64,000 bases of DNA from Nymphaea colorata (taxonomy: Eukaryota; Streptophyta; Magnoliopsida; Nymphaeales; Nymphaeaceae): NCBI RefSeq assembly GCF_008831285.2, contig NC_045139.1:8154204-8218203 (forward strand), in the 5' to 3' direction. Positions 27,501 to 39,200 of the stretch are shown one piece after another. A program made the position numbers and the translations under genes. The number at the start of each line of letters is the position of its first letter. The stretch's first letter is position 1. The notes below the pieces were generated by a model, which was given only the letters and a program-made list of their open reading frames with translations, was not told the DNA's origin and ran no database searches.

Positions 27501-30500
27501 CTTGCAATAGATTCTTTGATTGGCAGACCTCCTGTTAGACCATGCATATCTGCTAATAAGCCTGATAGTATCTCTAATTTCCGTTAAACCACAGGTACCA
27601 ATAAATTTGTTGAAATTATGACAAGATTGGCTGTTCGGTCCCCTCCCAATTTTGTTACCTGCTACTCTCACCGCAGTGAAGTCACACATTAACCACGTGG
27701 GAACCTTGTACTTATTTATTTCTTCTTCTAAATACACAAGTGCCGATTGTCTCGTGCCAGGGTGGTTAGGGAGATAGACACCCATAACCCTTACCAGCGT
27801 GGGAAGAGGTCTACTTCTGAACCATCCAAAAGTCACCATTGTACTTATTCATGGTTTGCTTGGGAGATTCCCCCCTTGCACCAGCATTCTGCTATCATTG
27901 GTTTGCCCCTTCCAGTGCTTCCTACGAACCACTGTCAGCCTTCGTTATCCTTTAAATCTTCATTTTGTCTTTCAATGGAACCTGCCCTCTTCTTTTCTAC
28001 CTACTTTTTTCTTGTAAAGGTTATACTGACCTCCCTTTCCTCTGTTTTTAGTAGTTTTCTCAAAGACAACATTATAGGTCTATGCTAGAGAATCAAAAGG
28101 ATTAGAATGTGCAGGGATGGGTGGGTACTTGAATTTGGCAGATTTGGGCAAAATCTCACCTTGCTGGGTGTAGGTAGAGGAGATACATGCTGAGTCTCTT
28201 CCCACCGAGGCTGCTTCCTTTTCCTTCAGATGCTGAGCGGCATCTTCCTCTCCTTGCTTCTTTTTCTTCTTCTATCCATTCATGTTGATTCTAGGGGAGC
28301 TAATTTTGGTTCCCTACTCATCCCTCTGGTAGTCTCAGCTCCAACAGGGGCCCTAACTTCCTGAGAGCTTGAACTCTTGGTTGTCACAACATGTTTGATG
28401 CCCTTTCCTTTTTTCAGATTGTTGCCTTCAGTGGTCGTCTTTACTTTGTTCCAATGGTCTAAAGCTGATAGCCCTTCTTCCTCTGAACCAAGCCATTGCT
28501 AATTGTTAATTTATCGAGGTAAGTGGGATGAAGCCAATCTCCACTTCTATTCCTATTCTTACAAAACCCAGTTGGCCCCAAGACCTTGTAAATTGGTCTT
28601 CCCCCACCAGCGAGCCTCTGGATACTCGAGCTATTGCCTCTAAGGTATAAGTATTTCATAGATCAATCGGCAAACTAGGAAGCTGAATCAATATGCTCGT
28701 CGTTTCCTTCTCCTCTATTTTTAATTCTTTTCCAAGGACCCATTTGCTTGCTATTGAGGTTTTTGACCCAACCGTCCAAGCCCTTTTCATCAAAACATTT
28801 TCCTATTCCTCTTGCGTCTCCACTTTCACTAATAATTTGCCATTCCGGATTACGGAAAATTGAGGGTTTCTAATCAATTTCCACTGGCTCCTGAGGGAGT
28901 AAAAATGAATGTATAATCTGCTCCTCTCTTTGTTGTTCTTCCTATCAACCCGGCCACCACAGCAAATTGGAATGGGGCTCTAAGGCGTTGATGAACCTCC
29001 GGTGGGATGCAAACTTTAGGGATTTCTCCTGAAAATGACACTTCAGCTTTGGGAAGTCTCTATAGGTCTGACTGCTCGTGGTGGGCCCTCTCGTCCATAC
29101 ATTTTTTATTTCCTTACCTGTGGTGTGTAGGAATCCTCCAACATGGTCCACTTGACCTCCATCGCCACCTATCTCCTTTGCAGTACATAGCTCCAACTCA
29201 ATTCTGTGTAGGGAAACCTGGACTTGATCCAAGGTCTTTGAGTCTTTGACTTGACGCCCTCTACATTTTCTTCTCTTGTCCAGCAATAGAATATTCAATG
29301 TATATAAGAAGGAATATAAACAGAAGCAAACCTGTAATCTCGGGTGTCCGCTTATAGCCTTACACATATATCATTGCCTCATCTTTGCTTGTCACACTTG
29401 CTAACTTTCTCAAATTAAGAGTGACCCTGACCTCTAAGCATTATGTGGACAACACCAATAGAAAGCTCAAGCTACAGGGACTTCAGGGCCTTTGGCTTGA
29501 CACCAGTCACATTCTTTTCTCATGTCCAGCAATAAAATATTGAATTTCTGGCAGAAGCAGAAGCAGCTGCTTTCTGATGTCAAAATTTCGGATCGCTTTT
29601 GGGAGGTGAAAAAGCAATTGAAACAGATGAATAAAAGACAGCATCAAACATTCTTATAGGGGTTATAATCTCAGGTTGCATTGCAGTAAAGTGGTTTGCA
29701 TGAAAGGATGGGCAGTTTCAGCTGAGTCTGACTACGATGTTAACCAGCTATCGGTGGAACATCTAGGCAGTTCGTGGCCCTTTTGTCTTCAAAATTAGAG
29801 CACCCATGCCACATCAAGTGAGAAGCAGGTCAGACAATTTGAAGGAACTTGTATAGGTTCCGTACTGTCGTGTAATTAGCTGTTTGCCTCTAACAAGCAG
29901 GGGAGAATGAGGAAGCCTCTTTTTGCTATTGAAGCCAACTAACTTTCTGCAGTCATATTAGTTAGCTCTCTCTCTCTCTCGTTTTTTTTCCTAAATCAAA
30001 TTCTATGCAAGTGTGATGTATAGGGTTGAATTACCGGGAGACTTAATCTAACATATATCAAGGATTTTATGGTGATCCAAGTCAAAGGCGAAAACCCATG
30101 TTTTTTGGCCAAAGAACATGAATAAGTAGTCAATTTTGTAGGTTTTTGATCATGCTTTTACACGTCTACAACTGTCACATGGGGGTGTGAGTGCTGGTGC
30201 CGGTGCCAGTGCGGGATGCAGCAAGTTCCAAAAAATGTGCGGGTTCAGTGAGAGTATATTTGTTATATAAGTAATTTTATTTGTCTACATTCTAAACTTT
30301 TTCTTATCAAGTGTTACCTTAATCTCATACAAATTTTATTAAATAAAATACAGGGGGAGAGAGAGGAGGGACAAAAGAAGATGGAAAGATAGAAGAAAAA
30401 AAATTGAAAAACTTATCAAATTTTGTCGCATGCAGAGTTGGGCTGCCACCACACCCACATCGCTGTGGGTGTGCGTGTGCCACCATAGTTGGCGCACCCA

Positions 30501-30970
30501 TGTGACTTAGGTCTACAATTGGATTAGGCCAAACAGAAATTGCAATCTGTTCATTCGGCATTTTTGTTTTGGAGATGAAATTACCATATGCATTAGTATA
30601 CTATTTTCTTCCTAGTTGCTGGCTGAGTATGCACGGTAGCATGAAAAGAGTATAGTGAGACTGTCATTTTCATGTGTGCAAATGTTGACCCGGTATCCCT
30701 CTTTTCTGTTTATTTTTGGTGGAGAAGTGGGATTCAACGTCGGAACTCTACAATTTTCTGATATTGCATAATATCTATATGAAATCTTGTTTTCAGATTT
30801 TTCACTGTCGGCCATTTGGTCCATTTTTTTCAGCACTATACAGATAAAACAAATTTCTGGCTGTTGATATGTTCAAAACAGGAAGCAATGACCGCACATT
30901 TGATGATGATAGCGAGTATTCTGCTGCCGCTGATGATGTTGATGATGAGGAAGATTTTGAGGAAAGCTGA
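15106..30970 (+). CDS. DBR1: Lariat debranching enzyme, 10 coding exons
   Basis: DBR1 hydrolyses the 2'-5' phosphodiester bond of excised intron lariats in the nucleus. Predicted exons: 15106-15111, 19071-19187, 19935-20092, 21156-21277, 21556-21749, 22622-22804, 22937-23055, 23187-23326, 25183-25263 and 30882-30970. They sum to 1209 nt (402 aa plus TGA) with consistent phases. The metallophosphoesterase motifs sit in order: CMHG (Cys8, His10), CGDF (Asp39), GGNHE (Asn84, His85), the HDWP motif (His174) and GHLH (His226, His228). These match the metal-binding set of the family, including the Cys in place of Asp that is characteristic of DBR1. The C-terminal domain carries the [17 protein letters not shown] segment and ends in an acidic tail. 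The start exon encodes only Met-Lys. Introns 4 and 8 need GC donors, and intron 7 has a TACTAAT branch site 25 nt before its acceptor. The last intron is 5.6 kb and contains an antisense L1 remnant. All catalytic residues are present, so the gene looks functional. Confidence 0.95.
17275..17665. mobile_element. GGGC-family MITE-like element in DBR1 intron 1
   Basis: GC-rich flanks containing GGCCCGACACC, CTCGGGCCC and GGCCCAGTGCCCAGCC surround an A/T-only core at about 17395-17510. The outer ends read roughly as inverted GGGCATC(A/G)GGCC words. It is non-coding. Confidence 0.5.
18435..18828. mobile_element. MULE-like MITE in DBR1 intron 1
   Basis: The ends AGTCACAATACACGT and TTTTGTGACT are inverted. 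The interior is A/T homopolymer-rich with CGTTTTTT words and the subsequence GTATTATACCCGAGAAAAA. The same subsequence occurs in the copy at 22069-22402 and, slightly changed, near 20458. No clear target duplication is seen here. Confidence 0.55.
19811..19846. repeat. Poly(T) tract near the 3' end of DBR1 intron 2
   Basis: A pure T run of about 36 nt. It ends about 90 nt before the acceptor at 19934 and could act as, or disturb, a polypyrimidine tract. Confidence 0.95.
20345..20512. mobile_element. Partial MULE-like MITE in DBR1 intron 3
   Basis: This shares the CCGTATTATACCCAAGAAAAAGCTC block and a TTTGTGACT end with the elements at 18435 and 22069. The 5' half is short or lost; a GTCACTAT word near 20345 may mark the other end. 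Confidence 0.45.
22069..22402. mobile_element. MULE-like MITE in DBR1 intron 5, with target duplication
   Basis: Its termini are ATTGTCACAAAGAACACGT and ACACGTTTTTTGTGACAAT, inverted. It is flanked by GGTCTATGCC (22059-22068) and GGTCTGTGCC (22403-22412), a 10-bp near-perfect direct repeat that fits the 9-10 bp target duplications of Mutator-like elements. It is 334 bp, has no coding capacity, and includes a CCGTATAATACCCGT word shared with its relatives. Confidence 0.75.
24091..24133. repeat. (TA)n microsatellite
   Basis: TA run in DBR1 intron 8. Confidence 0.95.
24491..24532. repeat. (TA)n microsatellite
   Basis: Second TA run in DBR1 intron 8, preceded by a CT-rich stretch. Confidence 0.95.
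26200..29350 (-). mobile_element. L1-type LINE remnant, antisense in DBR1 intron 9
   Basis: Read on the minus strand, the order is that of a plant L1. An ORF1 piece at about 28.4-28.9 kb has a DUF4283-like segment ([12 protein letters not shown]). An endonuclease piece at 27393-27839 has LMCDFTAVR and ends in SDHK. A reverse transcriptase piece at 26416-26676 has a [14 protein letters not shown] block and a degenerate GLRQGDPLSP-like segment. Further down, near 26310-26360, is a FADE variant of the FADD catalytic box ([11 protein letters not shown]). Stops and frameshifts separate the parts, so the element is dead. I found no poly(A) tail or target duplication; the 3' part, including RNase H, seems missing. 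Confidence 0.85.
29250..29545. repeat. Diverged direct repeat near the LINE 5' end
   Basis: A block at about 29250-29300 (CTTGTCCAGCAATAGAATATT) recurs at about 29492-29545 (TCATGTCCAGCAATAAAATATT) with the surrounding TTTGACTTGAC/TGGCTTGACACC context. On the element's strand this is its 5' side, so it may be a leftover of a repeated 5' UTR or a local duplication. Confidence 0.5.
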
Positions 30971-32119
30971 GCGTCTTGTAAATAAATCGTTAAATGTTCT
31001 GTATGATTCTTTGTGGACGAGTTGCAACTTTCCTTTGAAAAACAATTTCAAACACCACTATTTATTAGTCAAGAGGGTTTTGCAGTTTGGCGACGAGTGA
31101 AGTAATGGATAGCCGAACAGGGTGCCGCACTTTTGATATAACCAATCTCTTTTGAGCTTATTTACTTATTTGAAGTGTAGTGACCAGCTGTTTGCAGGTT
31201 AATTCAATTATTTTCTGTTTAAACAGTATATTTTGTTCATTTTTCTCTGTGCTCCTTGCGATCCTGACTTCACTGACTGGCAGCTTTAGTTTCATAATTC
31301 AGACCATTTAGATTTCCCTCTTACATCCAATCTCTATTTGGAGTGGTGTTACTTCGGCAGCATCTCAAAAACAAAATTGAGACTAAACTTTAAGTTGTTA
31401 TTCAGGTTGTATGCTTTTATAAAATAAGCTACTTTAAAATAAAATGGTGAATTCTCTCCTCTCAGCAGCACATCCCCACCCTGCAACCAAACCAAACAAG
31501 CAACACGGGGGTCATGTCAACAAGTAATGAATATAAGGCCAAAGATACCAGAGAAACGTCATAAAGGAAAAAGGACAAATACAGTAACAAGAAACACGCG
31601 TAAGTTGGCATGAACAGCAGCGAAGCATCTAGAGATTCTAGTCACCACTGACCACGCAAGGGAACAAAAAAACCAGAGGGTGCAAACCAAAAACGGACGG
31701 CTAGATGACATATGCGGATAAGATCAAACGGCCAACGACTCGCTAAAAAGAGGAAAGGCGGTGACGGGTTGAGGGTGTTCATGAAGGGGAGGGAAGAAGA
31801 AAAAGAAAGCGCCGAAATCAAGGGTCAAAATTTGCACATTGCAGCACGCGACAAAAAAACCAACGGCTGCGATCCTTTCAAGCATCTCCATCACGTTTTC
31901 ACAGTTTGTGTGATACACTGTTCAAAAAACAAAAAAATAAAAAACGATACAGATTGATGGAATGGAATCGGCTTCCCTCACTGTTCTACCTTTCCCTTTT
32001 TTGGGATTTTCTTCTTTTTTTTTGTTTTGTTTTTTCTAGGAGGGATTCTTGCTCTCCGGTGTGTTTTTTAGGGGAACGATGTTCCTTTCCAAGTTATTTT
32101 AGGCGCCGAAAGTATGGGA
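30971..32119. other. Convergent intergenic region between DBR1 and the PB1 gene
   Basis: This should contain the 3' UTRs of DBR1 (+) and the PB1 gene (-). Small open frames at 31712-31957 and nearby have no recognisable similarity. No other feature is seen. Confidence 0.6.
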
Positions 32120-32945
32120 TTATTGCCAGTAGTTGCCGTTATGAACCGCGTATAGATTTCTCGGAGGGATTGGAGCGGAGTACGGCAGTGGCGCATGTAT
32201 CGTTCTGCGCGTATAACCAGCGGAGCCGCCGAATCCAACGACCGGGCGGGGACCCGGATGGCGGCGCCAGTTCTGCTGGTTCCTGCAAGCCCTAGCCGGG
32301 AAAACGATCGGATAAGCGCAGCATCCGCACGCGTCTATCGGAAGGAGCACTTTTCCCACTGGTCTATTCGGAGGGAGCACTTTTCCCGCTGGTCTGTGGG
32401 CCTTCCCGGCGTCGGCGATCTTCAGAGAGGGACGAGGAGAAGGCGGGGCCTCGGGTTTGCTCCTACGGGGCCAGAGGAAGGTTCTGACCTTCAAGGGAGT
32501 CGCCTTTCCCTGGTTGAACCGATCGTATTCCTCGATCAGATTGCGGACGTCCTCGTCGGAGGAGACAGAGACCAGGGCGTCTAGATCGTCCGTCGGCAAC
32601 TGGCACCTGATGATCACGGAGGGCTCGGCGGACATCTCCCCGAGCTTAACCGCCAGCTCTGTGAACATCAAAAGCAGACGACAATATGAGCCCCGGCACA
32701 AACGGAGAAGAGACGTAGCGGTAAACGAGAAAAGGACGAGCAATTAAGGAAAAATAAAATAAAAAAACCCTACCTGCGAAAGTTATGGACTGGTCGACGG
32801 ACAGCACCCTAGTCTCCCCGCCTACGTATCGTAGCCTGCCATCGGGATAACGAGGGAGGATCCTGCCCCCGTAGCTACAAAGGAACTTCACCGTGCCGTT
32901 ACCGTTTCCGGCGACATCGCCGCTTCTCGTTGGGCTTCCCGTCAT
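32120..32945 (-). CDS. PB1-domain protein, two exons
   Basis: Exon 1 is 32774-32945 and exon 2 is 32120-32658, joined across a 115-bp GT-AG intron. The phase-1 junction gives ITFA-ELAVKLGE. Together they make 711 nt, or 236 aa plus stop. The PB1 fold spans about residues 18-105: a VKFLCSYGGRILPR opening with the conserved basic residue, an RYVGGETRVLSVDQSI segment, and an acidic VSSDEDVRNLIEEYDR stretch. PB1 domains mediate head-to-tail protein interactions. The rest is Pro/Arg-rich and probably disordered. The start at 32945 begins MTGSPTR, and no in-frame ATG lies upstream. Plants have a family of short PB1-only proteins like this, but no specific function can be assigned. Confidence 0.92.
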
Positions 32946-33137
32946 CTTCTCTCTCCGCTTTCCGTTTCGATCGGAATCTTCCTCAGCACTCAGCTTCCAG
33001 GTCAACTCAAAGAGGTAACCGACACGGAAGAAGGAGACAATGAAACGAACGACCACGAAGAAGAGAAGGAAAGAGGGAGCAGAAGACTGCACTGAGCACT
33101 CGTTCCTTCAAGCCTCTCCCAGGTGGCCAAGAGGGCA

Positions 33138-33144
33138 ATTTATA
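33138..33144 (-). promoter_or_regulatory. TATA box of the PB1 gene
   Basis: CTCTATAAATTG on the minus strand, about 195 bp upstream of the ATG at 32945. This predicts a transcription start near 33110 and a leader of about 165 nt. It is a motif match only. Confidence 0.55.
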
Positions 33145-36100
33145 GAGATCCACGTTGGAGAAAAGACACCGACCTGGTGAGAAAAGGTCTCTCTGTCTAC
33201 GAGGAAAGAAGCTGAGTCCAAGTCCAACCAGGCCGGCTTTGTGCCCGTTAGCGGTTAACGAGCGGGTTGAATTCAAATCCACTTGGCCCCTTACCGATTC
33301 GATGCACTCTCAAAATCGGCCGATTCATCAATGAATCGGATAAATCATGAGAGAATCGGGAATTTCACATAGAAGCGGCGATTCTGACCCTTAAAAGCAA
33401 AAGGTCACGCGATGCCTGGCGGCCCTTTTGCGTAAAAGATTCCTGAGATTCCGGCAGCAGATGCCGTGCCTGAAACATGCACGACGCGTAACCGGCGGGC
33501 CCCCGGACATCACATTTCTCCGGCTCACGCCGTTGACTCTCCTGGTCAAAACAGGAAACATCGCCGCTGGCTCCTCACAATAGGGAGTGGTTATTATGTT
33601 CTTACTAATCTTTTCACTAAATTTAATTGCGTGGCTAAGTTCAACGCATCCTTCTTATAAAATTCATAATCTTGTTCATTTTTAAAATAATCATATTCTT
33701 TTAGTCCATCAAATCCTGAGATATGAAAACATTTTAAAATATCAAGATATCCCTTTTTCTTATGGACAAGATATGCATGGATTGCTCCAAGTTGGTGGCA
33801 AAAGAGGAAGAGGAATGAATGATGAGTAGGAGGAAGGGTGGCACTAAGCATCCTGAGGTGGCATCCACTAGCCTTATTGCCAAGTGGCAGCCGCGTTATC
33901 TCCCTATTCTCTTTCGTGAGTTTAGGGACGGCAACTGATCGGATTCAAATGTGATATACTCTTAGATGTAATTGTTTTTCAGTTATTCACAAATTTGAAG
34001 TAGAATTCAAATTTGAATCGACGAAAGTCATATCCAAACCCTAAATCCAATTTCACAATTCAAATCCAATCACAATCGATTTTTTACGTTTGTATCTGAA
34101 TCCCAATTTTGAACTGGATCTAAGCGATTTTAAAAATGTAAGAGTGTTGAACATATGGTATTTATTTAAAACTGAAATCTGATCCGAATCTAAACATTAT
34201 CCCAATATTTATATATATCAGAATTTGGTCGGATGTCATTTGTTAAATTCGAACCCAATTGGTTTTTCAATGGGATATTAATTTTTTTTTCCATATCCAA
34301 TTCTTTCAAAATGATTCGGTAGGATGTTTGATTCAAATTAGATATATTGACATTTTTAACTGAGTTGTCATACTATAAATAGTATAAAGGTATAAGTAAA
34401 AGTATGCTGGGCATTCGGCCGACCTGATGTCTAAAACCTGAGCTCGATGCTAGAAACCTGAGCCTAAACCCGGCATTGCTTGGCCCCATTACAATAAAAA
34501 AATATGTTTTAAAATATAAAATAATTTTTTAAATATAAAATATATTTTAAATAACAAAATATATATTATTTTTATATTTAAAATCTATCGAACCGAACTC
34601 GGTACCCATTGGGCAGACCGGGCCCAATCTGGCCGAGTACCAGGTAAGAGTACATCTGATTCTGACAAGGTCATTTTTTTAATGTGAAAATTTTTAAATT
34701 CCATTTTTTTACATTTGTATGTTTACTTACGCGGTGAATTTGTAAATGAACTTGATAACTGTTTGCTCTCTCTTTCCTAATCATGATAAGCAATTATCTT
34801 ATTCGAAACAAATAACAATTAATAATTATCCTTTACGCATTTAACAACAAAAGGCCAGCTTTTCGCTTTTGCTATATAAAAAATAGATTTAGAATAATGA
34901 ACAATATCTCCTTCGTTCTTTTTTATATACAAAAATCAAGTCCAGCCCGGTGAAAGGATATTATCCAGATATTTCTGCTAAGTCAAGAGTGCTTTGAAAG
35001 ATAAGATATTGTAAAAAACTTATCCAGATAACTTAATGGATCTCATTTATGCACATCCTTACCTGATTATACCATCATCTTGACTTTGGTTACTTTAGCA
35101 AGATGAAAAGTGCTAGGTTGGGCACTTATTGTTGAATATACGTCATTTTTTTCTATTTTAAACACCTTAATCAGAACATCCGTAGAGAGAATAGTCCCCA
35201 GATGTTTCATAAATTTACGGTAATTTTTTGGACAGATGTATGGAACAATATGTTACTGCTTCCATGATCAAACAACCCTGATTCTACATTTTGTTTTGGA
35301 TAAGCGTGAGTAATTCACCTGATTAGTTATTTGTGATTCTATCAAACAGAAGATGAAGATAACCTTTCATAAAACCTTATCAATCTAACGATTCCTAAGC
35401 TTATCAACATAACGATACCCCCCAAGTTAATAGACTTAACCTTTGCCAAGAATTAAATAGATTTTTCAGATAAGCATGTAGATGGCATTGGTAAACAAAC
35501 CATCCTGAAGGCTATGATAATTTAAACAAGATATTGCTCTTTAAAAAATATTAAAAGTATTCAAGTTATTGAAATCTTAATAGTAACATGATTTTCAAGT
35601 TTCAAACCAAGTTTTCATGTATGTCCTAACTTTTTTTTTTAAAATTTTATTTGTCGTCAGACCTAATCGAGCTTATGAACCCCAATTTGGCTGTTTGTTT
35701 GATGAATACGATAGATCCAGATTAAGAACTCAAGATGGATTCAAACTTGAGTTCTTAGATAACGAAATTTAGCGAAGGTGGCATCTAGACAGGTCCTTTT
35801 AACTTCTTTCCTGTTTTGAAGTCCACTTCATACTTTTCTTTTTTCTTCCTTTCTTTAATACTGTTAAGTTCTTTTATACAACAAAAGAAGCAACTTAAGC
35901 TGTCATCTTCTGTTCTATCAACCTTGAGCTCTGGTTAGCTAATTCACCCTTGTTGTTTCTCTGAGTAATTTGAGATATTAAAGATGTAGTTTCACTGGCC
36001 ATTATTAATGGCGATGGATTCTTACAGAGGAGGCAGTAGGCACCACCTTTCTTGAGGATTTAAAAAATAACTTGCCGCCTCCATGTAAATATGAGAGTTG

Positions 36101-36226
36101 TCGCCATTCCAAGTTCTTCCTGAACCGGCTCGGTCGCCGCAACAGACGCCTGTGTCTTTACCTTCTGCGTTTTGGTGAAGACCATTCGACCAGGTGCGGT
36201 TTCTGTTCTGAGTTCTCTCTCTCGCC
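33145..36226. other. Intergenic region between the PB1 and PIRL genes
   Basis: AT-rich and without a supported gene. It contains a GGATTCAAAT-rich degenerate repeat (about 33915-34345) and a GGGC-family MITE (34406-34650). The last 200 bp should contain the PIRL promoter and leader; no clear TATA box was identified. Confidence 0.6.
34406..34650. mobile_element. GGGC-family MITE-like element
   Basis: GC-rich ends (GCTGGGCATTCGGCC on the left; GGGCAGACCGGGCCC and GGCCGAGTACC on the right) flank a core made almost only of A and T (TTTTAAAATATAAAATAAT and similar). The same plan is seen at 17275-17665 and inside 56594-57221. Borders are approximate. Confidence 0.5.
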
Positions 36227-39200
36227 ATGGCCCAAGACCACCACCACCACCACCAACATGCCCATCTTCCTCTGATAGATGAAAATAACGCCATGAGCGG
36301 AAATGGTGGGCCTTCTTCCTCCTTCTGCATCGATATCGAGGGCGGTGGCGGAGTAGGAAGTGGAAACAAAGGTGGAGGTCCCGACGAGGTGACGGCGACG
36401 GGGGGCCACGAGGCCTCGGACTCGATCAAACTAGCCTTAGCGAGCGTGGCGCAGGCGAGATCCGTGCTTCAGGGCCTGGGTGAGAGGCCGGACCACGAGT
36501 CCGTGGATTTCGCCAGGAACAAGATTGCGGAGATCGATGCCAAGCTTGCGAAGCAGCTCGAGGAGGTCGTGTTATCTCCACGACCTGAGGAGGTTGATCG
36601 GCACGATTGGAGAAATCATCAGGTTTGATGTCGATTTGGTTCGCCTGTTTCGTTATCCTCGGTTCCTTGTAAACATAATTTTGTGGGGTTTGGTTATTCA
36701 ATTCGTCCCTCGTCGGTCGATAGATGGTGATTCTGGTTTCTAGCTTTTGGGTTTTGGTTCCTGAAATCTGGTGGATTAATGGATGGTGGGTTTGAGCGTG
36801 AATTAGGTGGCGAAGATTTTTGTCATCTTAAATGGTTTAATTCGTCCATAATCAAAGAGTTGATGTGAATATTGAATGAAACATGGTGGATTAGTTGATG
36901 ATGGTTTGCTTTGATCTTAATGATTTTGCAAAGAATAAGTGTGCTGAATCATTTACCTCTTTCTTCTTTTCCTATCTATTTTCAATCTGTGGATTTAAAG
37001 GCAGAAAAGGAAAAGGAATACAGGCAGGAAGCAGAGAAGGAGAAACTCCCATTCAAGGCTCTGGTTCAGTTGGAAGAGATGCACGCCACATACTCGGTGC
37101 TTCTGAAGGAGGCGGAGGAGAAATTGGAGAAGCTCTACGCTGCGGAAGGGAATAGTTCTAAGTTCATGCCTGTTGAGGATGAGGTCAATGAAGAAGTTGT
37201 TAACATACTGCGTGAAGCGTCGGAGAAGAAGCTGGGGCATGTGGTTCTTTCCGGGCGCATGCTGCGGTACCTGCCGGAGGCATTCGGGCGGATTCACAGC
37301 ATAGTCACTCTTAACCTTTCCAATAATCAACTTGAGGTTCGACTCGATTGTCTCTATGCTACTTGTGAATCCACTACCATTATCTTGCCCTACGTCTGTC
37401 CTTACCTTCAACTCGATTAAGAGTCATGTTATATTTAATTTTATAGCCTTCATAAACTTTTTTCAGCAACGGCGAGAGATAATTATTTATCTATTACGTG
37501 CCTTCCAATATTCATACATATATATATTCAACGTTTGGTTTTTGGACACAGGAACATCTATAATCATATCACGTAGAACAAGAATATGATGCGTTTTGGA
37601 TCATGTGTTCTAACTTCTAACAATGTCTGTTCTAAGAGCCCAATGTTCCTATCAGAAGCCCTCTGAAGGACCGATGTACCACAATGCGGAAATGCTGTTT
37701 TCTGTGCTTATTTAATTTTTGCGAAAGAAACAGATTAGAATGGATCTACATGCTGTCAAATGCTAGTCTTCTTGAGCTACGAGTCAATCTGTGGCTAGTA
37801 CTGCACCGAGCATTCTGAATTGGCGATTTCCATTTAGTTGTTGTTGTTGATTCTGTTGTTTTTGATTCTTTGCCATCTGTAGACTGTCATTATGATTGTT
37901 TTTGCACATCTCTCTCTCTCTCGGTGTCTGGTTTGGCGATTCAAGGGTTTTCTCTATTGCTGCCATTATGATATCTTATCAGATTGTATCAGCTTATTAA
38001 CTAATACTATTGGGCGCTGTGGTTGGAAAAAGGTGGTTTCTCATTCTTTTGATTTTTACAATTTACTTTCAGTTATTTTGTAAATAGGCTGATGAATGCA
38101 GCATCAGTCTGCATGCCCATACCGGTACTAACAGCACTGGTTTTCCCAAAGTGTTAGTTGTGTCCCTGTGTTCTCCATGGAAGCTGAGTGATTGGATTAT
38201 GAAAACAGTGGGATGCAAGTACTTTGGTGGCAGAATAAAAATTGAAATTAGTGACGCACCAATGAATACTAAAATGAAAAAAGTTATTTGTGAAAATTTC
38301 AAGGATGCCAACCTAGAGGTGCTGGGTGCATGGGGGATACTGACTCGTCCAGGGTCATGGACACATACACTGCATTCACCCACCGCTGGAATTTCAGGCC
38401 CCAATCTAGTTCTCTCCGATGTATTCTAGTTACTATGCGCATAAAAAAAATAGCGCTGATTACATCATTTTAATGTGTGGGGAACATCTAGAATATAAAA
38501 AATTGACTGCTTACAGTGTATGTTTGAAACATTCATTTTATTTCAGAAAGCATAATATTGTATGTTTTCAACAGAAAAGCCAGTTCTTAACCCATCCGTA
38601 TGTTAGTTTTAGCCAAGTGAACATGGGGGCCCTTGAGGCATGGAATTCGGTTTTTCTATTATTTCAAATGAATATTTCTATAGTTCCCATAGCTTAATAC
38701 TGTTGTCATATGTACGGTATCATTTGGTCCACATCAACTGGATTAGAATGATTAGATGAGTAGTTCTTGTCCACTTTGCAATCTTATTTATTTCTTGTAA
38801 GGAAACATGACAATCGTCAGGAATGGTATGTCTTTTACATTTCTATGAGCATGTGTAAGACAGAAAACTCCAATTTTTATAATGTGGATAAAGTAATACA
38901 GTTAAACTAAAGTGCCAAGTAGAAAGCTAAAGCTGTTTAGCTAACAAGGGGAAAGTATATTTTCCTTAAATGTCATTTTTGTTTGTGGCTTATTATTAGT
39001 TGCTGGTAATCTCTACGGAAAGATGACTCTAGGAGTCTTACCTTAGAGGATAAGGCGTACGTTTTCTTTACATCGTCTCTCTTTGGATCTGCTGGTCCCA
39101 ATGAGTGTCTATGGATTCTTCTTCATGTCATTTTTTGCTAATTTTTCTCCTATTCTCATTCTCCATAGCGGGTTTTGGGAGTCATTTTATGTGTTTGAAC

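Noticed and set aside
32646-33092. An N-terminal extension of the PB1 protein starting near 33092
   Set aside because: The frame is open upstream but has no ATG before 32945; the extension would need a GTG start and lies in the presumed leader.
38069-38429. A gene in PIRL intron 2
   Set aside because: Open frames overlap on opposite strands, have no recognisable domain, and sit inside an intron.
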